In this document: in pieces, positions 1 through 5,033 of the stretch
Layout: each line of letters starts with the position of its first letter
Numbering within the stretch: position 1 is the first letter of the stretch
NCBI GenBank assembly: GCA_946478755.1
Contig: CAMLDJ010000354.1
Span: forward strand, 1 to 5,387
Length of the DNA: 5,387 nucleotides
Direction: 5' to 3'
Source of the DNA: an uncultured Pedobacter sp.
GTDB taxonomy: Bacteria > Bacteroidota > Bacteroidia > Sphingobacteriales > Sphingobacteriaceae
The notes under the pieces: generated by a model
Databases searched by the model: none
What the model was told of the DNA's origin: nothing
What the model saw: only the letters and a program-made list of their open reading frames with translations
Program-made: the position numbers and the translations under genes

Positions 1-938
1 TGCAGTTACGGATTTCAAGACACCAATTTGAAGCAATTGTGCTACCGGAAGGACTGAATATCGGTGAGATGCAGAGCAGCTATCAGAACTTCTACGGGCA
101 GTACCTGCAATTTCAGGCTACCACCAAAAATGGGTATTATCTTAACCGTATGGCGTTTCTTGAAAAAGACCTGAAAAATATCAAAGCGTTGAACAGCCAG
201 ATCGTAAAACAGCAGAAAATCCAGCAACAGGAATATAATAACCAGGAAGAGGAGTACGAAGCCTATAAGAAGCTGTATAAGAACAAGGTCATTTCGCGAA
301 GTGAATTTGCACAGCAGGAAAACAAATATTTAGCTTCCAAATACCCTTTGCAGCAGAGTGAAACGGCGATCCTTAATAACTCGGGAACTTATAGCGCTAA
401 AGAAAAAGAGCTTTTAGACTTGCGTCATACAATATCGGAAGAGCAGGCAAAATTTGTTCAGGCCTTAAACCAATGTATTACCGAGAGTGATACCTGGATG
501 ATGCAGCACATCTTAATTGCCCCTGTTGACGGCAAGGTTAGTTTTGCAGGCATTGTCCAACAAAATCAAAATATACAAGCAGGTCAAGAGATTTTTATTG
601 TCAATCCGGGCGATACAGACTTCTTCGGTGAAATACAGATTCCGCAATACAATATGGGAAAAATTAAAAAAGGCGCAAAAACCTTGGTCAAAATGCATAG
701 CTATCCCTATGAACAATATGGTATCATTAGGGGAAGACTAACGTATATTTCAGATGTGGCTTTTCGGGATAGTGTATTTGTTGCAAAAGTAAGCTTCGAA
801 CATTTTGAGAATAAAGATGCAGATCGCAAAATAGTCCTGAAGAACGGGATGCAGGCAGACGCAGAAATTATTACAGAGGAAAGCTCGCTACTACAAAGGT
901 TTTTTAGGAACATAACGAAAATGTTGAACAGTGGCTAG
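1..938 (+). CDS. HlyD-family periplasmic adaptor (membrane fusion protein), 5' end outside window
   Basis: This is the C-terminal part (312 residues, first whole codon at base 3) of a periplasmic adaptor that links an inner-membrane exporter to an outer-membrane channel. The frame is open to the window edge, so the GTG at 39 is not the true start; the N-terminal membrane anchor and first half of the lipoyl domain are missing. Numbering from base 3, residues about 30-165 are Gln/Glu/Lys-rich and heptad-like, fitting the coiled-coil hairpin. Residues about 173-202 (APVDGKVSFAG, then QAGQEIFIVNP) are the second half of the lipoyl/biotinyl-like domain. Residues about 205-280 fit the beta-barrel (GEIQIPQYNMGKIKKGAK), and LKNGMQADAEI is the usual HlyD C-terminal strand. 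In Bacteroidota such adaptors often accompany peptidase-containing ABC exporters of small peptides; that partner would lie upstream and is not visible. A decayed relative of its 3' end lies at 3170-3305. Family call is firm; substrate unknown. Confidence 0.9.
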   Translation, partial: QLRISRHQFEAIVLPEGLNIGEMQSSYQNFYGQYLQFQATTKNGYYLNRMAFLEKDLKNIKALNSQIVKQQKIQQQEYNNQEEEYEAYKKLYKNKVISRSEFAQQENKYLASKYPLQQSETAILNNSGTYSAKEKELLDLRHTISEEQAKFVQALNQCITESDTWMMQHILIAPVDGKVSFAGIVQQNQNIQAGQEIFIVNPGDTDFFGEIQIPQYNMGKIKKGAKTLVKMHSYPYEQYGIIRGRLTYISDVAFRDSVFVAKVSFEHFENKDADRKIVLKNGMQADAEIITEESSLLQRFFRNITKMLNSG

Positions 939-1410
939 TATCCCAGCCCTATACCTAATTCCGTCTAACGAGTTTATTACTAGCGCCCATTTATAAAGTT
1001 TACTAATGATCGGTTTAAAGTACGATGTGTGAACCATGCAGACCTTTTCAACTTTCTGTTTCTATTAGTCAAATCTGACCAGCGTGTCGTTTGCAAGATC
1101 GTATTCATCGACCCCAGTTTCATTAATTAAGGTATGAGTTGAATAATTATTAATAAGTATGTTATCGAATAATTACTTTTAATGCGATGAGGGTAGATAG
1201 TTTATGTTTTTCCAGCTTGGGAAAATAAACAAAATCAATCATAAATATTAGGTTTTGTATTTATAAGTCACCTAAAATTGCATCAAATAATATTATTCAC
1301 TATCTTTAATAAGTTAATTACGGTCGAATAGGCAAAAAAAATGGTGAGCATATAGTGAGCAGGCTACGTCGGTATAATTTAAAAAGCTAACTATCAAAGA
1401 TATATAGATA
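939..1410. other. AT-rich intergenic stretch without a convincing gene
   Basis: About 470 bases follow the HlyD stop with no ORF that resembles a known family. It holds a 35-codon open frame on the minus strand (1068-1172, stop 1065-1067) with no ATG, GTG or TTG start. It also contains a weak A/T-rich hairpin at 1208-1225 and, at its right end, two direct copies of GTGAGCA (1344-1350 and 1355-1361). No intrinsic terminator was seen directly behind the HlyD gene. If the tRNA fragment at 1411-1433 is an attachment site, this is the terminal non-coding part of an integrated element. Confidence 0.5.
1344..1361 (+). repeat. Direct repeat GTGAGCA x2 beside the attachment-site core
   Basis: GTGAGCA occurs at 1344-1350 and again at 1355-1361, an 11-base period or about one helical turn. 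The tRNA 3' fragment begins 49 bases downstream. An inverted copy of the longer form GGTGAGCA lies at 1550-1557 on the other side. Short direct repeats phased by one turn near a tRNA core are typical of arm-type binding sites for tyrosine recombinases or their directionality factors. That role is inferred only from position and spacing. Confidence 0.35.
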
Positions 1411-1433
1411 GGGTTCGAGTCCCGTCCATTCCG
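1411..1433 (+). other. tRNA 3'-end fragment (probably tRNA-Asp): candidate attachment site of an integrated element
   Basis: Bases 1414-1420 read as a T-loop (TTCGAGT), flanked by GGG (1411-1413) and CCC (1421-1423). Bases 1426-1432 (CCATTCC) fit the 3' acceptor strand and G1433 the discriminator base, with no encoded CCA. The T-loop plus GGG/CCC/GT pattern and discriminator G suit bacterial tRNA-Asp. T-stem positions 49-50 (bases 1409-1410) no longer pair with 1424-1425. The matching acceptor strand GGAATGG is absent at about 1358-1364, where an intact tRNA would begin. Only about 23 bases of tRNA identity are therefore present, the size expected of a tyrosine-recombinase core. In this orientation the integrated element lies to the left and the ancestral chromosome to the right. 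The tRNA isotype is judged by eye. Confidence 0.6.
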
Positions 1434-1456
1434 CGAAAATAGTTTTAAATTTAACT

Positions 1457-1490
1457 AAAAGCCTGTAAATATTTAATTTACAGGCTTTTT
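1457..1490 (+). terminator. Strong intrinsic terminator, possibly bidirectional
   Basis: AAAAGCCTGTAAAT (1457-1470) and ATTTACAGGCTTTT (1476-1489) form a perfect 14-bp stem with a 5-base loop, ending in a T run. It lies 24 bases after the tRNA 3' fragment, where a tRNA gene's own terminator is expected. This supports the idea that DNA right of 1434 is the original downstream flank. The A run on the left side would also give a U run on the minus strand. The hairpin could therefore also stop the leftward transcript from the lipoprotein gene ending at 1591. Confidence 0.85.
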
Positions 1491-1590
1491 CGTTTTCTGG
1501 AAATACTAGAATATTCATTTTCGGATCAAGCAAAATATTAACGTGTGAATGCTCACCGATTATAGTCTAAGTAGTTGTTTAAATCATCTT

Positions 1591-2115
1591 TTACTTATTT
1601 GCTGATTTTTTTTTCAACAGTTCTTCGTATGCAGCTCCCTCACGTTTTTCCATACCGTCAGAAATCTTTATCCCGGCTTTCTCAAACTCGCTGATTAATC
1701 TTTTATCGAAATCAGCGATGTATGATGCAAATGATACAGAATCTTTTTGTTCAGGAATTGCTGCAAAAGGAACATGTGGTTCTTTAAACCTGTGCAACAC
1801 GGCTTGAGTACTATCGTTGCCTTCCAAAAGAAGTGAGTCTCCGTAGTCTGTAATCTTAGCTACATAATCTTTGGTAAGGTATTTTAAAGAATCATTTTCT
1901 ATTTTATACGGAAGCTTAAACCGGCCAACTTTCTGATTATAGAAAACTACATATTGCGAATCAATATCAAATTCGCTATATCCATTCGCTCTGGAAAACC
2001 GGTGCCATTTTCCGATCAGTGATTTTTTATTTCCATCTGTATTTTTAGGATTTGGCGAATGGCAGGCGGGAAGGATAAAAATGAAAAATGCAAGGAAATA
2101 AAGTATGGATCTCAT
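1591..2115 (-). CDS. Small lipoprotein of unknown function
   Basis: The 174-residue protein begins with a short positive N-terminus (MRS) and a hydrophobic stretch ending in the lipobox LPAC, with the lipidated cysteine at residue 18. It should therefore be a lipoprotein. The residues after the cysteine (HSPNPKNT) lack the acidic cluster that directs Bacteroidota lipoproteins to the cell surface, so a periplasm-facing location is more likely. From about residue 33 (SLIGKWHRFSR) it alternates short beta-like strands with turns (Y-V-V-F-Y, G-R-F-K-L-P-Y-K-I, S-L-L-L-E-G). This is reminiscent of the small lipocalin-like domains common in this phylum, but no diagnostic motif supports assignment. 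The last 50 residues are charged and probably helical. It lies 127 bases downstream of the GH11 gene on the same strand and may be co-transcribed. The ATG has no visible Shine-Dalgarno sequence, as is normal here. I do not recognise the family. Confidence 0.75.
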   Translation of the reverse strand: MRSILYFLAFFIFILPACHSPNPKNTDGNKKSLIGKWHRFSRANGYSEFDIDSQYVVFYNQKVGRFKLPYKIENDSLKYLTKDYVAKITDYGDSLLLEGNDSTQAVLHRFKEPHVPFAAIPEQKDSVSFASYIADFDKRLISEFEKAGIKISDGMEKREGAAYEELLKKKSANK

Positions 2116-2186
2116 GATAACTAATTATTAAATAATATTAAAAGCATTTTTAATCCAGGTATTGATCAGAAAGTACCTGCAGTACA

Positions 2187-2213
2187 TACTGCCCGGCTTA
2201 TTGCCAGGCAGTA
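2187..2213 (-). other. GC-rich hairpin between the xylanase and lipoprotein genes
   Basis: TACTGCC (2187-2193) pairs with GGCAGTA (2207-2213), and inside a single C/A mismatch GGC (2195-2197) pairs with GCC (2203-2205) around a 5-base loop. On the minus strand the hairpin lies about 30 bases after the xylanase stop. No U run follows it in that direction. It may therefore be an RNA-stabilising or weakly terminating structure rather than a classical terminator. Confidence 0.4.
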
Positions 2214-2242
2214 ATGTGGGTGTGATTGGTTTAAACAACTGT

Positions 2243-3010
2243 TTACTGTGCCCAAATGGTACAGTTAATATTGCCATTCGTATTAGAACCCCATGTTTCC
2301 GCAACCATAATTGCAGGAATATTTAACTGACCGAGCGTATATCCGAAACTTTGCCATTTGTTATAGTGGTTGGCAAAAGTAATGACGCGATTTTGTCCAG
2401 TAGAAACCTTTGTAACCCTGGAGCTATAAATTTGCCTGAAACCGTCGCCACCGTCGATATTTTTACCTGTCATCCATCGGGTCCATACATTATAACCTGC
2501 ACCATCGGTTTCAAATGTTCCCAGGTAGGTGCCGCTATGAGGTGAAACCGCTCCCCAGGTTTCATTGACATAATACTCATAATAAGGGCTTCTGCTCCAT
2601 CCGTACCAGCCAAAAGTACCACCCCCGGAGTTTGAATAACTGCCCAGATTATAGCCTATTTTATAGTTTGCTGACCCTACTGAATAACCTTTACCGCAAG
2701 TAAAATTACCGTTAAATCCGTTCCAGTTTACGCTGTAATTCCCCCCGGTACCATTGGCGTAATTGACTGTGCCAGTTGCGCCGTCACTCTTCCAAAGCGA
2801 CCAAAAGAAGCCGTTATGTGTACCCGATTGGTAGGATTCTACCGTGGCGACAGCTTTGGTAGGAGGGGGCGGAGCAGTAACTTCCCCAGGCGCCATCTTT
2901 TCGTCTTTTTTACAGCCTGTTAAACATGTAGTGCTTGCAAACACTAAGGTTGCAGCTACAACAAGAGTAACCTTCCTGGTTACACCTGTCAGTGAATTTT
3001 GTTTTTTCAT
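2243..3010 (-). CDS. GH11 endo-1,4-beta-xylanase, lipoprotein
   Basis: This 255-residue protein is a glycoside hydrolase family 11 xylanase (EC 3.2.1.8), which cleaves the beta-1,4-xylan backbone with retention of configuration. A signal peptide ends in the lipobox LTGC (Cys33), followed by KKDEK, a linker with PPPP (47-50), and a single catalytic domain from about 57 to 255. Landmarks are GGNYSVNW (89-96), GNF-x-CGKGY (101-109), YGWSRSPYYEYYV (136-148), the thumb NIDG (184-187), NHYNKW (214-219) and MVAETWG (235-241). By comparison with Bacillus circulans xylanase, Glu145 is the nucleophile and Glu238 the acid/base. Asn102 matches its Asn35, the residue next to the acid/base that usually goes with a neutral to alkaline optimum. 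The basic-then-acidic run after the lipidated cysteine resembles the Bacteroidota lipoprotein export signal, so display on the outer surface is likely. There is no carbohydrate-binding module and no T9SS C-terminal domain. No xylan-utilisation partners are visible nearby. Confidence 0.93.
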   Translation of the reverse strand: MKKQNSLTGVTRKVTLVVAATLVFASTTCLTGCKKDEKMAPGEVTAPPPPTKAVATVESYQSGTHNGFFWSLWKSDGATGTVNYANGTGGNYSVNWNGFNGNFTCGKGYSVGSANYKIGYNLGSYSNSGGGTFGWYGWSRSPYYEYYVNETWGAVSPHSGTYLGTFETDGAGYNVWTRWMTGKNIDGGDGFRQIYSSRVTKVSTGQNRVITFANHYNKWQSFGYTLGQLNIPAIMVAETWGSNTNGNINCTIWAQ

Positions 3011-3082
3011 ATAAGATATATATATTGGTTAGGGAAGCAAAATAACCGTATTCAGATCTGGGATATGGCTAATAATCAGCAA

Positions 3083-3097
3083 ATTTGTTATACAAAT
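3083..3097. promoter_or_regulatory. Palindrome ATTTGT-TAT-ACAAAT upstream of the xylanase gene
   Basis: A perfect 6-base inverted repeat with a 3-base centre lies 73 bases upstream of the xylanase ATG. The position suits a repressor or activator site controlling that gene. A rough -7-like element, TTATTTTG on the minus strand (about 3038-3045), lies between it and the start. No regulator gene adjoins it, and the motif differs from the AAATATACTAAAAAGT repeats further right. AT-rich palindromes of this size can arise by chance. Confidence 0.3.
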
Positions 3098-3169
3098 GTT
3101 CACACGGCCTGGAATTGGAACACTCTACTGGCATTTTTTTTCTGTCGGATTACAGAGCCGCATTACTTT

Positions 3170-3305
3170 AAGTAAGCTTCGAACATTTTAAAAATAAAAG
3201 TCTCGATCTGAAGAACGGGATGCAGGCCGACGCTGAAATTATTACTGGCGAGAGTTCTCTGCTCCAGCAGTTTTCAGGAATATAAGCGGCAGTCTCTGGG
3301 AATAG
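3170..3305 (+). pseudogene. Remnant of a second HlyD-family adaptor gene (C-terminal about 45 codons)
   Basis: The translation from 3172 (VSFEHFKNK, then LKNGMQADAEIITGESSLLQ) matches the C-terminus of the HlyD protein encoded at 789-938. The first 20 bases (3170-3189) are identical to 787-806. Beyond that it has an in-frame loss of about four codons (near 3199-3207). A one-base loss near 3274 puts TAA at 3283-3285 in the original frame. After the shift the reading continues as RNISGSLWE with TAG at 3303-3305, matching RNITKMLNSG in the intact copy. Differences across the conserved block are mostly at third codon positions. This suggests the two genes diverged as working paralogues before this one decayed. 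No start or upstream domains are present. Confidence 0.85.
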
Positions 3306-3403
3306 ATCTTTCACGCTTATTATTTGTGGAAGCCGTTAAGCTGGAGGGTAGATGCCATTGTTTTTGGATCGCGGTGATTGTCATTTTCATATCACAAAGG
3401 GTG

Positions 3404-3447
3404 AAATATACTAAAAAGTATTTTTAATTAAACTTTTTAGTATATTT
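3404..3447. promoter_or_regulatory. Paired operator in front of the TetR gene (inverted AAATATACTAAAAAGT)
   Basis: AAATATACTAAAAAGT (3404-3419) and its exact reverse complement (3432-3447) form a 16-base inverted repeat with a 12-base spacer. The left copy is itself an imperfect palindrome centred on ACT-AAAA-AGT. The same motif recurs at 4074-4089 and 4166-4181 beside the neighbouring SDR gene. TetR-family repressors commonly bind such palindromes near their own promoter, so negative autoregulation is the simplest reading. Confidence 0.75.
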
Positions 3448-3450
3448 TTG
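3443..3450 (+). promoter_or_regulatory. Candidate -7 promoter box (TATTTTTG) of the TetR gene
   Basis: TATTTTTG matches the Bacteroidota sigma-ABfr -7 consensus TAnnTTTG exactly and lies 19 bases before the ATG, placing a start of transcription around 3456. It overlaps the end of the right operator half (3432-3447), so a bound repressor would block RNA polymerase. No clear -33 TTTG is seen at the usual distance; only a T-rich run at 3421-3425 is present. Confidence 0.5.
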
Positions 3451-3469
3451 TGACGTAAAATCTATTAAT

Positions 3470-4060
3470 ATGCTTACTAAAGCCGAAAGAACCAAGCAAT
3501 TCATCCTGGAAACAGCAGCCCCCATTTTTAATCAGAAAGGAATATCAGGAGCTAATATAGACGATGTGCTTGCTGCTACAAAATTGACTAAAGGATGCCT
3601 TTATGGCCATTTTGAAGGTAAGGAAGACCTTGCCTTGCAGGTTGTTGATTTTATGCTGAAAACCAACGGTGAAAAAATGTTATCAACTATCGGTAAGGGT
3701 AAAACAGCAAAGGCTAAAGTGTTTGCATTTCTCGATTTTTACAAGGATCCTTTGAACACCTATTTAGAAGGCGGGTGCCCTATATTTAATGTTGCAGTTG
3801 AATCTGATGACCATTTTCCGGCAATTAAAGAGAAAATAGCCAATGTATTACGGCGCGGACAGGAAATATTTGTTGGTATTTTAAAACAGGGCATTGAGGA
3901 CGGAGAGTTTTCTGACAAACTTGACCCTGCTGTATTTGCATTTAAAGCCGTAGCTGCTGTTGAAGGTGCGGTGATTATGTGCAGGTCTATGAACACGGCA
4001 AAACCGATGACGAGTTTGCTCAAAAACCTGAAAGCAGAATTAGAAAGTTACGCAATCTAA
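3470..4060 (+). CDS. TetR/AcrR-family transcriptional repressor
   Basis: The 196-residue protein has the standard TetR length and architecture. Residues about 5-50 are the DNA-binding domain: helix 1 (TKQFILETAAPIFNQKG), then a helix-turn-helix (NIDDVLAATKLTKGCLYGHFEGKEDL, about 29-54) with the recognition-helix pattern K-G-x-L-Y-x-H-F. The remainder is the all-helical ligand-binding and dimer domain. The GGCP-x-x-N-x-A-V-E-x-D-D block (101-114) is typical of a TetR subgroup often found next to oxidoreductase genes. Cysteines 43, 103 and 171 are present, with Cys103 in the conserved GGCP, so a thiol-based or electrophile response is possible but unproven. It is followed after 137 bases by two SDR genes on the same strand. 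Copies of one operator motif flank it on both sides, suggesting it represses itself and those genes. The ATG follows the promoter box closely, without a Shine-Dalgarno sequence. The ligand is unknown. Confidence 0.92.
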   Translation: MLTKAERTKQFILETAAPIFNQKGISGANIDDVLAATKLTKGCLYGHFEGKEDLALQVVDFMLKTNGEKMLSTIGKGKTAKAKVFAFLDFYKDPLNTYLEGGCPIFNVAVESDDHFPAIKEKIANVLRRGQEIFVGILKQGIEDGEFSDKLDPAVFAFKAVAAVEGAVIMCRSMNTAKPMTSLLKNLKAELESYAI

Positions 4061-4073
4061 TTTTTTTCATTAA

Positions 4074-4089
4074 AAATATACTAAAAAGT
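4074..4089 (+). promoter_or_regulatory. Third copy of the operator motif, 14 bases after the TetR stop
   Basis: AAATATACTAAAAAGT recurs exactly, within a 21-base block (4071-4091) identical to 4163-4183. A possible -7 box, TATTTTTA (4097-4104, one mismatch to TAnnTTTG), lies just downstream. This copy would then sit in the spacer of a promoter driving the SDR genes. Presumed to be bound by the TetR protein encoded at 3470-4060. Confidence 0.6.
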
Positions 4090-4165
4090 CTCTTTTTATT
4101 TTTAACTATTAAAAAAAAACATAATACCATTTCGCATTTAAATTAAAATGCAGAGCTGCGCATAA

Positions 4166-4181
4166 AAATATACTAAAAAGT
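4166..4181 (+). promoter_or_regulatory. Fourth copy of the operator motif, just before the first SDR gene
   Basis: This exact copy of AAATATACTAAAAAGT ends 16 bases before the SDR ATG and lies 92 bases from the third copy. TATAAT follows at 4183-4188, but it would leave a leader of only a few bases, so the promoter may instead lie near the third copy. Binding here would block initiation or early elongation. Confidence 0.6.
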
Positions 4182-4197
4182 CTATAATAAAGAAAAT

Positions 4198-5010
4198 ATG
4201 GAATCAAAACAAAAAACGGTTTTAGTCACAGGTGCCTCATCAGGCATTGGGCTGCTTGTTGCCAGCAGGCTCCACGAAAATGGCTACCAGGTTATCGGAA
4301 CTAGCCGCAACCCCGAAAAATACCAGGCAAAATTACCATATAAGTTACTGCCATTAGATCTGAATGATGATCGCTCTATAACATCCTTTGGTCAGTTGCT
4401 CTTCGGCCAGATCCAAACTTTGGATGTGTTGGTTAACAATGCTGGTTACCTTGTAAATGGACTTGCGGAGGAAACTCCCATCGAATTAGGCAGGCAGCAG
4501 TTTGAAACCAATTTTTGGGGAACGATCAAATTAACCAACGGGTTGCTACCCTACTTAAGAAAGCAAAACCATGGAAAAATAATCACCCTCGGTTCTTTGC
4601 TGGGGCTAGTTGGTCTTCCAAATGTGTCATATTATACGGCTTCCAAACATGCACTCGAAGGTTATTTTAAATCATTGCGTTTTGAATTGAACCAGTTTAA
4701 CATTAAGGTAGCAATGGTTGAGCCGATGAGTTTTAAAACCAATATCGGTGAAAGTGGAACTGTTGCTACAGGAACGATCCCAGCGTATGATACCTTCAGG
4801 CAAAAGGTAACCGCCTATACTAAAAATACATTTGATAATGCACCCGATCCTGCACCGGTTATCGCTACTTTATTGCAAACAATAAAGGAAAAGAATCCAA
4901 AATTTAGTTACCCTGTCGGAAAAGGATCATCAATCGTTCTGCTGCTTCAGCATTTCGTTTATAAGGTTTTCGAAAAATCCATTCTGAAATCTGTAAATGC
5001 TTCAAAATAA
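4198..5010 (+). CDS. Classical short-chain dehydrogenase/reductase (SDR)
   Basis: The 270-residue protein is a soluble NAD(P)H-dependent oxidoreductase of the classical SDR type. The Rossmann cofactor motif TGASSGIG is at 11-18. Arg37 in TSRNP, at the end of the second strand, favours NADP(H). LDL (53-55) is the adenine-ring contact region and NNAG is at 80-83. The catalytic set is complete: Asn105 (TNFWG), Ser133 (LGS), Tyr146 and Lys150 (YTASK). The usual PG after the sixth strand is replaced by EPM (175-177). Residues about 180-230 form the variable substrate lid, and the C-terminus is longer and more hydrophobic (SSIVLLLQHFVYKVF) than in short SDRs, so a lipophilic substrate is possible. 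The substrate cannot be deduced. It is the first gene of an apparent operon with a second SDR 23 bases downstream, and two operator copies precede it, pointing to control by the adjacent TetR protein. Confidence 0.92.
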   Translation: MESKQKTVLVTGASSGIGLLVASRLHENGYQVIGTSRNPEKYQAKLPYKLLPLDLNDDRSITSFGQLLFGQIQTLDVLVNNAGYLVNGLAEETPIELGRQQFETNFWGTIKLTNGLLPYLRKQNHGKIITLGSLLGLVGLPNVSYYTASKHALEGYFKSLRFELNQFNIKVAMVEPMSFKTNIGESGTVATGTIPAYDTFRQKVTAYTKNTFDNAPDPAPVIATLLQTIKEKNPKFSYPVGKGSSIVLLLQHFVYKVFEKSILKSVNASK

Positions 5011-5033
5011 AATCATCATTAGAAATTATAACC

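Noticed and set aside
39..41. GTG at 39 as the start of the HlyD gene
   Set aside because: The same frame is open to base 3 and the membrane anchor and first lipoyl half are missing, so the gene is cut by the window edge.
930..960. A terminator directly after the HlyD gene
   Set aside because: GGC at 933-935 and GCC at 948-950 could pair only over three bases and no T run follows.
1338..1433. A complete tRNA gene ending at 1433
   Set aside because: AATGG at 1340-1344 could pair with part of the acceptor strand, but it would make a tRNA of about 95 bases with no D-arm or anticodon arm and a broken T-stem.
2351..2545. 64-residue plus-strand open frame inside the xylanase gene
   Set aside because: It is antisense to the GH11 domain with its conserved motifs.
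3380..3396. Small inverted repeat GTGAT/ATCAC upstream of the TetR operator
   Set aside because: The five-base arms with a long loop are within chance expectation and have no matching copies elsewhere in the window.
3760..4023. 87-residue minus-strand open frame inside the TetR gene
   Set aside because: It is antisense to a well-supported TetR protein and resembles nothing known.
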